This document shows, one piece after another, positions 17,190 through 24,591 of a DNA stretch of 58,939 nt (the first letter of the stretch is position 1; the number at the start of each line of letters is the position of its first letter). Both the position numbers and the translations under genes were made by a program. The DNA is taken from NCBI RefSeq assembly GCF_039537585.1, contig NZ_BAABAU010000007.1, positions 1 to 58,939 on the forward strand, read 5' to 3'. The notes under the pieces are model-generated. The model did not search any database, was not told where the DNA came from, and worked only from the letters and a program-made list of their open reading frames with translations. The stretch comes from Frondihabitans peucedani (GTDB lineage: Bacteria > Actinomycetota > Actinomycetes > Actinomycetales > Microbacteriaceae).

Positions 17190-18241
17190 CCCGACTCCAC
17201 GACGCCTCCTGGCGCGGATTCGCCTCCGACAACTACGCGGGGACGCATCCCGAGATCCTGGAGGCGATCGCGGACGCGAACGGCGGCCACCAGATCGCCT
17301 ACGGCGAGGACGTCTACACCGAGCACCTGCAGCAGGTCGTGAAGGGGCACTTCGGCGACACCGCCGAGGCCTTCCCGGTCTTCAACGGCACCGGTGCCAA
17401 CGTCACCGCGCTGACCTCGATGCTCCCTCGGTGGGGCGCCGTCGTGGCCACGAGCACCGCGCACATCCACACCGACGAGAACGGCGCTCCCGAGCGGATC
17501 TCAGGGCTCAAGCTGCTCACCGTCCCGACGCCCGACGGGAAGCTCACCCCCGACCTGATCGACGTGGAGGCCTGGGGCTGGGGCGACGAGCACCGGGCAC
17601 AGCCGCTCGCCGTCAGCATCACGCAGACCACCGAGCTCGGCACGCTCTACACGCCGGCCGAGGTCCGCGCGATCGCCGACCACGTGCACTCGCGCGGCAT
17701 GACGCTGCACATGGACGGCGCCCGCATCTCGAACGCCGCAGCCGCCCTCGGCGTGCCGTTCCGGGAGTTCACCACCGACGCGGGCGTCGACGTCGTCAGC
17801 TTCGGCGGCACGAAGAACGGCCTCCTCTACGGCGAGATGGTGCTCGCGCTCACCCCCGAGGCCGTCGACGGGCTGATCTACCTCCGGAAGCTCAACATGC
17901 AGCTCGCCTCGAAGATGCGCTTCGTGTCGGCGCAGTTCATCGCGCTGCTCGAGGGCGACCTCTGGCTGCGGTCGGCGCAGCACGCCAACGCGATGGCGGC
18001 GAGACTTCGCGACAAGCTCGAGTCGTCGCGGTTCCAGGGCCTCGGCTTCACGCAGAAGACGCAGGCCAACGCCGTGTTCGCCACTCTCGACAACGCGGTG
18101 GCCGACAGGATCCGCGAGCGCGTCCGCTTCTACGACTGGGACCGCGCCCGCGGCGAGGTCCGCTGGATGGCGGCCTTCGACACGACGGAGGACGACGTCG
18201 ACCGGTTCGTCGCCGTCATCCAGGAGGAGCTCGGGCGGTAG
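17186..18241 (+). CDS. Low-specificity L-threonine aldolase-like PLP enzyme
   Basis: The 351-aa protein belongs to the beta-eliminating lyase / threonine aldolase fold-type I group: SDNYAGTHPEILEAI, YGEDVYTEHLQ, FNGTGANVTAL (PLP phosphate site), LHMDGARISNAAAALG and SFGGTKNGLLYGE, with the PLP lysine in TKNG. Family enzymes cleave L-threonine or other beta-hydroxy amino acids to glycine and an aldehyde. It ends the three-gene operon and is followed by a 38-bp palindrome. The tight linkage to an SDR and DUF6421 may mean a dedicated beta-hydroxy-amino-acid substrate. Confidence 0.88.
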   Translation: MTRLHDASWRGFASDNYAGTHPEILEAIADANGGHQIAYGEDVYTEHLQQVVKGHFGDTAEAFPVFNGTGANVTALTSMLPRWGAVVATSTAHIHTDENGAPERISGLKLLTVPTPDGKLTPDLIDVEAWGWGDEHRAQPLAVSITQTTELGTLYTPAEVRAIADHVHSRGMTLHMDGARISNAAAALGVPFREFTTDAGVDVVSFGGTKNGLLYGEMVLALTPEAVDGLIYLRKLNMQLASKMRFVSAQFIALLEGDLWLRSAQHANAMAARLRDKLESSRFQGLGFTQKTQANAVFATLDNAVADRIRERVRFYDWDRARGEVRWMAAFDTTEDDVDRFVAVIQEELGR

Positions 18242-18274
18242 AGCCTCTCGCTCCCCTGCTCCGGCGGGTCGCGT

Positions 18275-18312
18275 CGGCGTGGGCACCAGTCCGCGGACTG
18301 GTGCCCACGCCG
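18275..18312. terminator. Perfect 38-bp loopless palindrome
   Basis: The 19-bp arms 18275-18293 and 18294-18312 are exact inverted copies with no loop. It lies 34 bp after the aldolase stop, so it probably ends the DUF6421 operon transcript, though it could be a protein-binding dyad. Confidence 0.65.
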
Positions 18313-18406
18313 TCCCGCGGCGCCGATCCCGGCGCCCACCCCCGCGGGTCGCACCGCCCGCGCCCGCACGGGCCGGTAGCGTTGTCGGCCCACGGAAGGG
18401 TGTGCG

Positions 18407-18988
18407 ATGACCGAGTTGGACGAAGCGATCGAGCGGTTCGCGAGGCCGCGGCGCGGCGTCGAGGCCGTGCCGGAGGAGTCCGACGAGGTCGCCGGCGGCT
18501 GGGCGTTCCAGTCGCTGCTGGCCGAGACCGTCATCCAGCTCCGGCGCCGCGGTATCGAGCCCGTGGAGACCGTGATGGTCGGGCGCGGAGCCTCGGGAGC
18601 CAGCGTCTACAAGTCGGTCGCCCCGTGCTGGCCGCTCGAGATCTTCGCCCTCACCTCGCGCGGCGTCGCCCTGCCGTACTCGATGCTCACCACGTCGATC
18701 CCGGGCCTCGAGGAGCGCCCCCGCATCGACTCGCCGCTCGTCTGCGTCCGCCCGACACCGATCGCGGTCGGCCCGGGCGCGCACGACGTCGAGGTCAACC
18801 GGCGCGGACAGCTCCTCTGGCGGTGGGCTCAGCGCTCCGACGGGCAGCCGCAGCCCTGGACCACCGGGTTCCGCAGCCGCTTCGAGGCGAACTGGTCGGA
18901 GTCGCGCCCGGGTCCTCTCGCCGAGCCGATCGCCTTCGCGATCGTCGATCACGTCGACAGCAGGATCGAGCGCGGCGTCCTGCACTGA
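18407..18988 (+). CDS. Hypothetical protein, 193 aa
   Basis: No family was recognised. The ATG is preceded by GGAAGG 7 nt upstream and codon use is like the neighbours, so it is a real gene. The protein is soluble, with no signal peptide or membrane segment. Noticeable blocks are FQSLLAETVIQLRRRGIEPVE, VGRGASGASVYKSVAPCWPLEIFAL and RRGQLLWRWAQRSDG. Tryptophans are frequent in the second half (PWTTGFRSRFEANW). It stands alone between the DUF6421 operon and a leftward small gene. Confidence 0.7.
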   Translation: MTELDEAIERFARPRRGVEAVPEESDEVAGGWAFQSLLAETVIQLRRRGIEPVETVMVGRGASGASVYKSVAPCWPLEIFALTSRGVALPYSMLTTSIPGLEERPRIDSPLVCVRPTPIAVGPGAHDVEVNRRGQLLWRWAQRSDGQPQPWTTGFRSRFEANWSESRPGPLAEPIAFAIVDHVDSRIERGVLH

Positions 18989-19030
18989 CCCGAGTCGCCG
19001 GCGCCGCCGCACCCGTCCTCAGCGCGCCCC

Positions 19031-19074
19031 TCAGACCGCAGGCGCGAGCCGCTCAGACCGCGGGCGCCAGCCGC
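19031..19074 (-). repeat. 22-bp tandem duplication of a gene end including its stop codon
   Basis: Units 19031-19052 and 19053-19074 differ at two positions. The second unit contains the last codons and TGA (tca on the plus strand at 19053) of the leftward 71-aa gene; the first unit repeats them just downstream of the stop. Confidence 0.7.
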
Positions 19075-19268
19075 TCCCGGATCGCATCGAAGGCCGCGAC
19101 CGCCTCGGCCTCCGTGAGGCGGTGCTCCGACGCGGCGCTCGAGACGTTGAGCAGCCGGAGGTGCAGCTGCGCCCGGTCGGCGGCGGGCAGGTGCACGGCG
19201 CGGTCGAGGGCGGTGACGGTGGCGAGGCGGGCGGCGATGATCCTGCCGCTGGTGGTGATGGTGGGCAT
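19053..19268 (-). CDS. Small hypothetical protein, 71 aa
   Basis: The ATG 19266-19268 has a GAGAGAAG stretch upstream. The peptide begins MPTITTSGRIIAARLATV, continues with a Leu/Ala-rich amphipathic segment (LPAADRAQLHLRLLNVSSAA) and ends AFDAIRERLAPAV. No domain recognised. Existence is supported by codon bias and a stop duplicated in tandem, but not by a family match. It is divergent from the solo LuxR-type gene at 19509. Confidence 0.45.
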   Translation of the reverse strand: MPTITTSGRIIAARLATVTALDRAVHLPAADRAQLHLRLLNVSSAASEHRLTEAEAVAAFDAIRERLAPAV

Positions 19269-19508
19269 TGCGACTTCTCTCTGCCGCAGCGGCTTCGTCG
19301 CCGTCGCGGGTCTCGCGTGGACGCCGCGGCCGGGCTTCATCGCCGGGCCGTGACGGGGGCGCTTTCGGGGCACCCCGTGGTGGTCGTTCTCTGCGACCGG
19401 GAGCCTGGTGAGGGGCTCCGTGGTCGACGTCCTGACGGTACACCTCCCCGCCGACAGGATGCGCGCGACTCCACCACGACGGACACCTCGGCGACCTATG
19501 ATGCGTTC
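19269..19508. promoter_or_regulatory. Divergent region with leaderless promoter for the LuxR-type gene
   Basis: TATGAT at 19497-19502 lies 6 nt before the ATG at 19509, so transcription should begin at or next to the start codon. No good -35 hexamer is seen. On the minus strand TACCGT near 19437-19442 could serve the 71-aa gene. The rest of the 240 bp holds nothing recognisable. Confidence 0.5.
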
Positions 19509-19862
19509 ATGGCGAGATCGACGGGCGACGGCGTGAAGCTCTCGCGTCGGCAGGCCCAGATCCTGGAGGGCATCGGCCGGGGCAACACCTACCGGGTGCT
19601 CGCCGAGAAGCTCGCGATCAGTCCGGCGACCGTGTCGTACCACGTCGGTCAGCTCCAGATGCGGCTCCGCACACCGACGCTCCCTGCGCTGATCGGGCTG
19701 GCGATCGTCTCGGGGATCCTGTCGAGCGACCAGTTCCCGCTCGAGTGGACCGGCAACCTCGTGGTCTCCGACTCCCTCATCCCCGACGGGCTGCTGCCCG
19801 ACCCGACCGACGCGGCCGGGCTCGACGCGGCCGGGCTCGACGCGGCCCCGCCCGAGGTCTGA
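19509..19862 (+). CDS. Small solo LuxR-type HTH protein
   Basis: The 117-aa protein has a LuxR_C-like helix-turn-helix at about 10-55 ([28 protein letters not shown] then [15 protein letters not shown]). No receiver or ligand domain precedes it. A hydrophobic stretch [14 protein letters not shown] follows, then an acidic tail with the tandem pentapeptide AAGLD encoded by a 15-bp repeat. It is probably a stand-alone regulator. The ATG is placed by the TATGAT box 6 nt upstream (leaderless). Targets unknown; alkaline phosphatase lies 150 bp downstream. Confidence 0.7.
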   Translation: MARSTGDGVKLSRRQAQILEGIGRGNTYRVLAEKLAISPATVSYHVGQLQMRLRTPTLPALIGLAIVSGILSSDQFPLEWTGNLVVSDSLIPDGLLPDPTDAAGLDAAGLDAAPPEV

Positions 19863-19901
19863 CCGGCGACGTCTGGCGCCTGGACGCCGCCCGGTCCGCA
19901 G

Positions 19902-19940
19902 TCAACCCGAAGTTCGCCCCCTGTGCGCGGACCGTTCATC
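19902..19940 (+). promoter_or_regulatory. Possible PHO box upstream of alkaline phosphatase
   Basis: Two 11-nt direct units, GTCAACCCGAA (19902) and GTTCGCCCCTG (19913), followed by GTTCATC at 19934, resemble the GTTCACC-type repeat units bound by actinobacterial PhoP. They end 70 bp before the phosphatase start. The match is partial. Confidence 0.4.
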
Positions 19941-20010
19941 TCCTATCACTTCTTCTAGTCGAGGCTGGACGTGTGCCCCAGAGAGGGGGCATCCCGATCA
20001 GGAGACTGAA

Positions 20011-21714
20011 GTGAAAACAGCTGCAACAACCAGCGCCCGTGGGCGCCGCCGCATCGTGACCATCGGCGTCGGCATCGTGACCGCCGCCGTCCTGCTCCCC
20101 GGGGCCGCCTTCGCCGGCGCCGGAGTCGCCCTCTCGCAGAACGGCGGCGCCGCGCGCCACGTCGGCGACCAGACCGGCGACGTCCGCGCCGCCATCAAGA
20201 ACTCCACCGCCAAGAACGTCATATTCCTGCTCGGCGACGGCATGGGCGACTCCGAGATCACCGTCGCGCGCAACTACGCCTACGGCGCCGCCGGCCGCCT
20301 GCCCGGCCTCGACGCCCTGCCGCTCACCGGCTCGTACACCACCTACTCGCTCTACAAGGACGGCGCGAACAAGGGCAAGCCCGACTACGTCACCGACTCC
20401 GCGGCGTCCGGCAGCGGCTGGTCGACCGGCACCAAGACGTACGACGGCGCCATCTCGGTCGACATCGACGGCACCCCGCAGGCGACCCTCACCGAGATCG
20501 CCAAGGCCAACGGCCTGCGCACCGGCGACGTCTCGACCGCCGAGATCCAGGATGCGACGCCCGCCGTCCAGGTCGCGCACGTGAAGGACCGCGGCTGCTA
20601 CGGCCCCGACACCGCCGCCTGCGGCACCGACGCGCTGGCCCTCGGCGGCCTCGGCTCGATCAGCGAGCAGCTGCTGAACACCCGCCCCGACGTAACCCTC
20701 GGCGGCGGCCAGACCAGCTTCGGCCAGACCGCGAAGGCCGGCCAGTACGCGGGTCAGACCCTGTTCGACCAGGCCTCCTCGCGCGGCTACCAGGTCGTCC
20801 AGGACGCAGCCGCCCTCAAGGCCGTGAAGACCGCCGACCAGAAGAAGCCGGTCCTCGGCCTCTTCACGCCGGGCAACTTCCCGACCCGCTACGCACCGAC
20901 CGTCGCCACCGTCGGCGGTGCGAACGCCGCCCCGGTGACCTGCACGGCGAACCCCGACCGTCTGAGCACCGACCTGAGCCTGTCGAGCCTCACCAACAAG
21001 GCCATCTCGCTCCTGAACAAGCCGAAGAACGGCAAGGGCTTCTTCCTGCAGGTCGAGGGCGCCTCGATCGACAAGCAGGATCACGCCGCGAACGCCTGCG
21101 GTCAGATCGGTGAGACGCTCGACTTCGACGAGGCCATCCAGGCCGCGCTCGCCTTCGCCAAGAAGGACGGCAACACCCTCGTCATCGCCACCGCCGACCA
21201 CGCCCACTCGAGCCAGATCGTCGACAACACGCCTCCCGCGACCCTGAGCACCGCGCTCACCACCGCGGACGGCACGACCATGAAGGTCGCCTACGGCACA
21301 GCCGCGGCCGGCGGTTCGCAGCAGCACACCGGCACGCAGGTCCGCATCGCGGCCTACGGCCCCGGCGCCGCCAATGTGGTGGGCCTGAGCGACCAGACCG
21401 ACACCTTCTTCACGATGGCCCGCTCGCTCCGCCTCGACCGCGACACCGACCGCTTCAGCGCCTCGGCTCGCGCCACCGCGAACGACACCCGCCCGCGTCC
21501 GTCCGAGAAGATCACCGTGACCGGGACCCGCTTCGGCGGCGACCGCCAGGTGACGGCGACCGCAGGATCGACGGACCTCGGCACCTTCGACGTCATCGAC
21601 GGCACCGTCGCGATCCGCTACACGGCGCCCGCTGCGACCGGCGACGTGGCAGTGACCCTGCACGGCGTGCAGAGCGACCGCAGCGCGGTCGTGAAGCTGC
21701 GCGTCACGAAGTAG
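20011..21714 (+). CDS. phoA: Secreted alkaline phosphatase
   Basis: The GTG start has AGGAG 7 nt upstream and gives 567 aa. A signal peptide (RGRRR, hydrophobic core, cleavage after GAAFA; the twin arginines allow Tat export) is followed by the PhoA core: [15 protein letters not shown] (metal-binding Asp), [13 protein letters not shown] with nucleophile S120, [11 protein letters not shown] and TADHAHSSQ (zinc His/Asp). The last 90 residues ([12 protein letters not shown]…) form an extra beta domain beyond the usual length. It releases phosphate outside the cell. A PHO-box-like repeat precedes it, so induction by phosphate starvation is likely. Confidence 0.95.
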   Translation: MKTAATTSARGRRRIVTIGVGIVTAAVLLPGAAFAGAGVALSQNGGAARHVGDQTGDVRAAIKNSTAKNVIFLLGDGMGDSEITVARNYAYGAAGRLPGLDALPLTGSYTTYSLYKDGANKGKPDYVTDSAASGSGWSTGTKTYDGAISVDIDGTPQATLTEIAKANGLRTGDVSTAEIQDATPAVQVAHVKDRGCYGPDTAACGTDALALGGLGSISEQLLNTRPDVTLGGGQTSFGQTAKAGQYAGQTLFDQASSRGYQVVQDAAALKAVKTADQKKPVLGLFTPGNFPTRYAPTVATVGGANAAPVTCTANPDRLSTDLSLSSLTNKAISLLNKPKNGKGFFLQVEGASIDKQDHAANACGQIGETLDFDEAIQAALAFAKKDGNTLVIATADHAHSSQIVDNTPPATLSTALTTADGTTMKVAYGTAAAGGSQQHTGTQVRIAAYGPGAANVVGLSDQTDTFFTMARSLRLDRDTDRFSASARATANDTRPRPSEKITVTGTRFGGDRQVTATAGSTDLGTFDVIDGTVAIRYTAPAATGDVAVTLHGVQSDRSAVVKLRVTK

Positions 21715-21733
21715 CAGAGCGCTCGGCAGAGCG

Positions 21734-21771
21734 AAGGGCCCGCCGTCACGTCACCGTGGCGGCGGGCCCTT
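21734..21771 (+). terminator. Terminator after alkaline phosphatase
   Basis: Arms AAGGGCCCGCC (21734-21744) and GGCGGGCCCTT (21761-21771) pair perfectly and extend inwards with one mismatch. It lies between convergent genes and can serve both. Confidence 0.8.
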
Positions 21772-21790
21772 CTGGGCGCAGGATCTGCCC

Positions 21791-21961
21791 CTAGTCGCCG
21801 ATCTTCGTGTCGGCGGCGTCGCCGGCCTTGTCGATCTTGTCGTCGAACTTCCCGCCGGTCTTGTCGGATGCGACGTCCTCCGCCTTGTCGATGCCCTTGT
21901 CGGTGGCCTGCTCGCCCTTGTCGCTGCTCGCGGCGTGCTTGGCCTGATCCATGAGTCCCAT
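21791..21961 (-). CDS. Rv0909/MT0933-family antitoxin-like small protein
   Basis: The 56-aa protein begins MGLMDQAKHAASSDKGEQ and continues with DKGIDKAEDVASDKTGGKFDDKIDKAGDAADTKIGD. The GLMDxAK start and the DKxxxKTGGKxxDKIDK block are those of the MT0933 antitoxin family (PF14013) of the Rv0909-Rv0910 toxin-antitoxin pair. A GGAAGG site precedes the ATG. No Rv0910-like START-domain toxin is adjacent, and many genomes carry such unpaired copies, so its role may differ. Confidence 0.75.
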   Translation of the reverse strand: MGLMDQAKHAASSDKGEQATDKGIDKAEDVASDKTGGKFDDKIDKAGDAADTKIGD

Positions 21962-22237
21962 GTCGTGGTCCTTCCATTCACGGGCCCGCCCAGCGCGAGC
22001 CCGGTTCAGTCGACGCCGATCCTGCGCGCTCTGCCCCTTCTCGGCCGGACCGGTTGACAAGCTCGGGGGTCGCGGTGCGAAGCGAGCTGCCGGCATCGGC
22101 GCCACAGGACGGCGCAGGCACCCCGCCGCGGCGCGGTGCCGCTGCCGCCCTACCCCGCCGACGCCGCCCGCGCCCCGCGCAACCGCGGCCCCTCCCGCCC
22201 GATCCTCGGTAACCTGAGAGGAATTGCAAGGAGTCAG
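21962..22237. other. Divergent intergenic region before the Ser/Thr kinase
   Basis: The 276 bp separate the leftward antitoxin-like gene from the rightward kinase. It contains one copy of GATCCTGC at about 22019 and a 24-bp palindrome at 22117-22140. Promoters were not resolved. Confidence 0.3.
22117..22140. repeat. 24-bp palindrome, first of two copies flanking the kinase gene
   Basis: GGCACCCCGCCG followed directly by CGGCGCGGTGCC is a loopless palindrome with one mismatch. A perfect copy differing at a single base lies at 23823-23846, on the other side of the Ser/Thr kinase gene. Confidence 0.6.
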
Positions 22238-23785
22238 GTGAGCGACGATCGACAGCCCGGGGGCGATGGCGCCGAGAGCGCTGCTCCGCCGACGGTGATC
22301 GCCGGCCGCTACGAGCTCGGCGAGGTCCTCGGCCGCGGCGGCATGTCGACGGTCTACCGGGCGCGCGACCTCGTGCTCGGGCGGCAGGTCGCCGTGAAGG
22401 TGCTCGGTTCGCAGAGCAGCGATCCTGCGCTCGTCCGTCGCGAGAAGTCGGAGGTCGCCCTCCTCGCCTCGCTGAGCCACCACACCCTCGTCACGCTGTA
22501 CGACGCCGAGGTCGCGCGCATCGACGGCGAGGAGCGCACCTACCTCGTGATGGAGATCGTCGACGGGCCGACGCTCGCCGCGCGCCTCGGGGAGGGCCCG
22601 ATCCTGCGCCCCGACCTCGACCGCATGGTGGTCGACCTGGCCGAGGCGCTGCACGTCGTCCACACCGCCGGGATCGTGCACCGCGACATCAAGCCGGGCA
22701 ACATCCTGCTGGCGCCGTCGCTCATTCCCGGCCGGGAGTTCTCGGCCAAGCTGGCCGACTTCGGCATCGCCTCGCTCGTGGACTCTACGCGAATGACCGT
22801 GACCGGCGCCGTCATCGGGACAGCCGCCTACCTCAGCCCCGAGCAGGCCCTCGGCGAGCGCGTCGGCACCGCGAGCGACATCTACTCCCTCGGCCTCGTG
22901 CTGCTCGAGGCGGCCACCGGCGTCCGCGAGTTCCAGGGGCCGATGATCGAGTCGCTCATGGCCCGCCTCAACCGCGACCCCGACGTGCCCGGCTCGCTCG
23001 GCTACGGGTACAAGTCGCTGCTGACCGCCATGACCGCGCGCGACCCAGCCGAGAGGCCGACCGCGCGCGAGGTGCTCGAGCGGGCTGTCGCGCTGACCGG
23101 CGAGGCGCCGGCTGCGGGCGGGGATGACGACGCCACTGTCGCGCTGCCTGGCGCCGGCGCTGCCGCGGGTGCTGCGGGTGCTGCGGCTGCTGCTGGCGGT
23201 GCCGCCGGGGCTGCTGCTGCCGATGCCCCGACGGTCGCGTTCCCGGCGACGGGCGCGCAGGATCAGCCCACCCGCGTCCTGCCCGCCTCCGCCGGCGCCG
23301 CGGCCTCGGACGCCCCCACCCGCGCCCTCCCGCCGCAGGCGTCCGTGTCACCTCGCGCCGCCGAGGCTCCCGACCGCCGTCGCGGCCGCCGCACCGCGTG
23401 GATCCTCGTCATCGCCGCCCTCGTCCTGGCAGCCATCGTCCTGGTTGCCTTCGCCCTGACCGACGGTTTCAACCTCGGCGGCTCCTCGCCTGCTCCGACG
23501 AGCCCGGCCACGAGCACCGCTCCCGTGCCGAGAACCACGGCGCAACCTGCTCCTGCTGCGACCACGCCGAACGCTCCGAGCACCCCGTCGCCCTCGGAGT
23601 CGCCTGACGACTCCCCGAGCACACCGGCCGTCACCGCCCCGCCCGTCGTTACTCCCCCAGCCGAGGTCACCCAACCCGCTGCCCCCACGGCGCCCGGAAA
23701 CAGCGGCAAGGGCAACGGCAACGGCAACGGCCCCGACAAGGGCAACGGCCCCGGCAAGACGAAGGGCCCGGGCAAGGCGAAGTAG
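22238..23785 (+). CDS. Membrane Ser/Thr protein kinase, PknB-like
   Basis: The GTG at 22238 has AAGGAG 5 nt upstream, giving 515 aa. The Hanks kinase domain (about 22-285) is complete: glycine loop LGRGGMSTVYRA, catalytic lysine in VAVKVL, HRDIKPGNILL, DFGIA and GTAAYLSPEQA. An Ala/Pro/Gly-rich linker with repeated APTVAFP/APTRALP-like segments leads to one membrane helix (AWILVIAALVLAAIVLVAFAL, about 388-408). The extracellular tail is Pro/Thr/Ser-rich and ends in Gly-Asn-Lys repeats, with no PASTA domains. It probably phosphorylates cytoplasmic or division/cell-wall proteins; a cell-wall-contacting tail is inferred. Confidence 0.9.
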   Translation: MSDDRQPGGDGAESAAPPTVIAGRYELGEVLGRGGMSTVYRARDLVLGRQVAVKVLGSQSSDPALVRREKSEVALLASLSHHTLVTLYDAEVARIDGEERTYLVMEIVDGPTLAARLGEGPILRPDLDRMVVDLAEALHVVHTAGIVHRDIKPGNILLAPSLIPGREFSAKLADFGIASLVDSTRMTVTGAVIGTAAYLSPEQALGERVGTASDIYSLGLVLLEAATGVREFQGPMIESLMARLNRDPDVPGSLGYGYKSLLTAMTARDPAERPTAREVLERAVALTGEAPAAGGDDDATVALPGAGAAAGAAGAAAAAGGAAGAAAADAPTVAFPATGAQDQPTRVLPASAGAAASDAPTRALPPQASVSPRAAEAPDRRRGRRTAWILVIAALVLAAIVLVAFALTDGFNLGGSSPAPTSPATSTAPVPRTTAQPAPAATTPNAPSTPSPSESPDDSPSTPAVTAPPVVTPPAEVTQPAAPTAPGNSGKGNGNGNGPDKGNGPGKTKGPGKAK

Positions 23786-23822
23786 CCCGGTGCCGTGCTC
23801 GTCTGCGCCGCTTCTCGGCCAC

Positions 23823-23846
23823 GGCACCGCGCCGCGGCGCGGTGCC
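23823..23846. terminator. Perfect 24-bp palindrome, second copy flanking the kinase gene
   Basis: GGCACCGCGCCG joined to CGGCGCGGTGCC without loop, 37 bp after the kinase stop. It is the counterpart of 22117-22140 and may terminate the kinase transcript. Confidence 0.55.
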
Positions 23847-23992
23847 TCCGCCGATAGACGGCGCCATTCGGCGAACCACGGCGGCGACAGCAGCGCCAGC
23901 AGGACCTCGCGCCGCGTCTCCCCACGAACACCGCGTCGCGCCGTACCGCGACGCCCTGCGTCACACGTGACGCGCTGCCCCACGCCGAGTAG

Positions 23993-24064
23993 TGCCCCTG
24001 GAGGGACTCGAACCCCCAACCCTTTCCTTAGGACGGAACTGCTCTTCCATTGAGCTACAGAGGC
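23993..24064 (-). tRNA. tRNA-Arg (CCT)
   Basis: Read leftwards from 24064, the cloverleaf has acceptor GCCTCTG pairing with CAGGGGC (one G:U), D-arm GCTC…GAGC, anticodon loop GTCCTAA giving anticodon CCT, and T-arm with GGTTCGAGTCC. CCA is not encoded. It serves the rare AGG codon. Confidence 0.93.
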
Positions 24065-24103
24065 TGACCCGACCAGCCTACCGAAAGTGCTGGCCGGGGC
24101 GAA

Positions 24104-24262
24104 TCAGTCGCGGGTGACGCGGTAGATGCCGTAGATCACGCCGGGCACGTGCCCGAGCAGCTGCAGCAGGAAAGCCCACAGCACGTGCAGGTTCGGGCCC
24201 TCCTTGATCAGCACCGCGACGAACGGGAAGAAGAAGCAGAGGACGATGAGCAGGATCTTCAT
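24104..24262 (-). CDS. YqaE/Pmp3-family small membrane protein
   Basis: The 52-aa peptide begins MKILLIVLCFFFPFVAVLIKEG and ends LLQLLGHVPGVIYGIYRVTRD, two membrane helices around a short loop with the family's P-G-x-I-Y-A/G-x-Y ending. Pmp3/YqaE proteins are stress-induced and affect membrane potential. It is the last gene of a leftward group with a 72-aa membrane protein, AqpZ, a holin-like protein and Asp23. Confidence 0.85.
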   Translation of the reverse strand: MKILLIVLCFFFPFVAVLIKEGPNLHVLWAFLLQLLGHVPGVIYGIYRVTRD

Positions 24263-24300
24263 GGTGGTTGCCTTTCCGATCAGGAACGGGGAGGGGAGGG

Positions 24301-24519
24301 TCAGCCGCGACGCGACGCGAGATCCTGCGCCTTGGCGGTGAGGTTCTTGACGAGCTTCTTGCGGGCCTTGGTGGTCTTCGGGTCCTTCCAGAGCCGCTCG
24401 GCCTGGGCGCGCAGCGTCTCGGGCTGCTTGCCCTTCGACTTCACCGGGCGGTGGGAGCGGGCTCCACGGTAGTAGATGACAGCGGCGATGAGGCCGACGA
24501 CGATGATCTTGTTTCGCAT
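24301..24519 (-). CDS. Small single-helix membrane protein, 72 aa
   Basis: The peptide starts MRNKIIVVGLIAAVIYYRGA, a membrane helix, followed by a strongly basic tail (RPVKSKGKQ … KARKKLVKNLTAKAQDLASRRG). It resembles YtxH-like stress membrane proteins in layout only. It lies between aqpZ and the Pmp3-like gene, in the same orientation, after a triple 18-bp repeat. Confidence 0.65.
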   Translation of the reverse strand: MRNKIIVVGLIAAVIYYRGARSHRPVKSKGKQPETLRAQAERLWKDPKTTKARKKLVKNLTAKAQDLASRRG

Positions 24520-24537
24520 GGCGATCTTCTCTCTGAG

Positions 24538-24591
24538 GTGGTCTAGCGGGTGGACGTGGTCTAGCGGGTGGACGTGGTCTAGCGGGTGGCG
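24538..24591 (-). repeat. Three tandem 18-bp copies containing the aqpZ stop codon
   Basis: GTGGTCTAGCGGGTGGAC recurs at 24538, 24556 and 24574 (last copy ends GCG). The third copy contains the TAG (cta at 24579) that ends aqpZ; the two others place TAG triplets in phase at 18 and 36 bp downstream. Confidence 0.85.
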
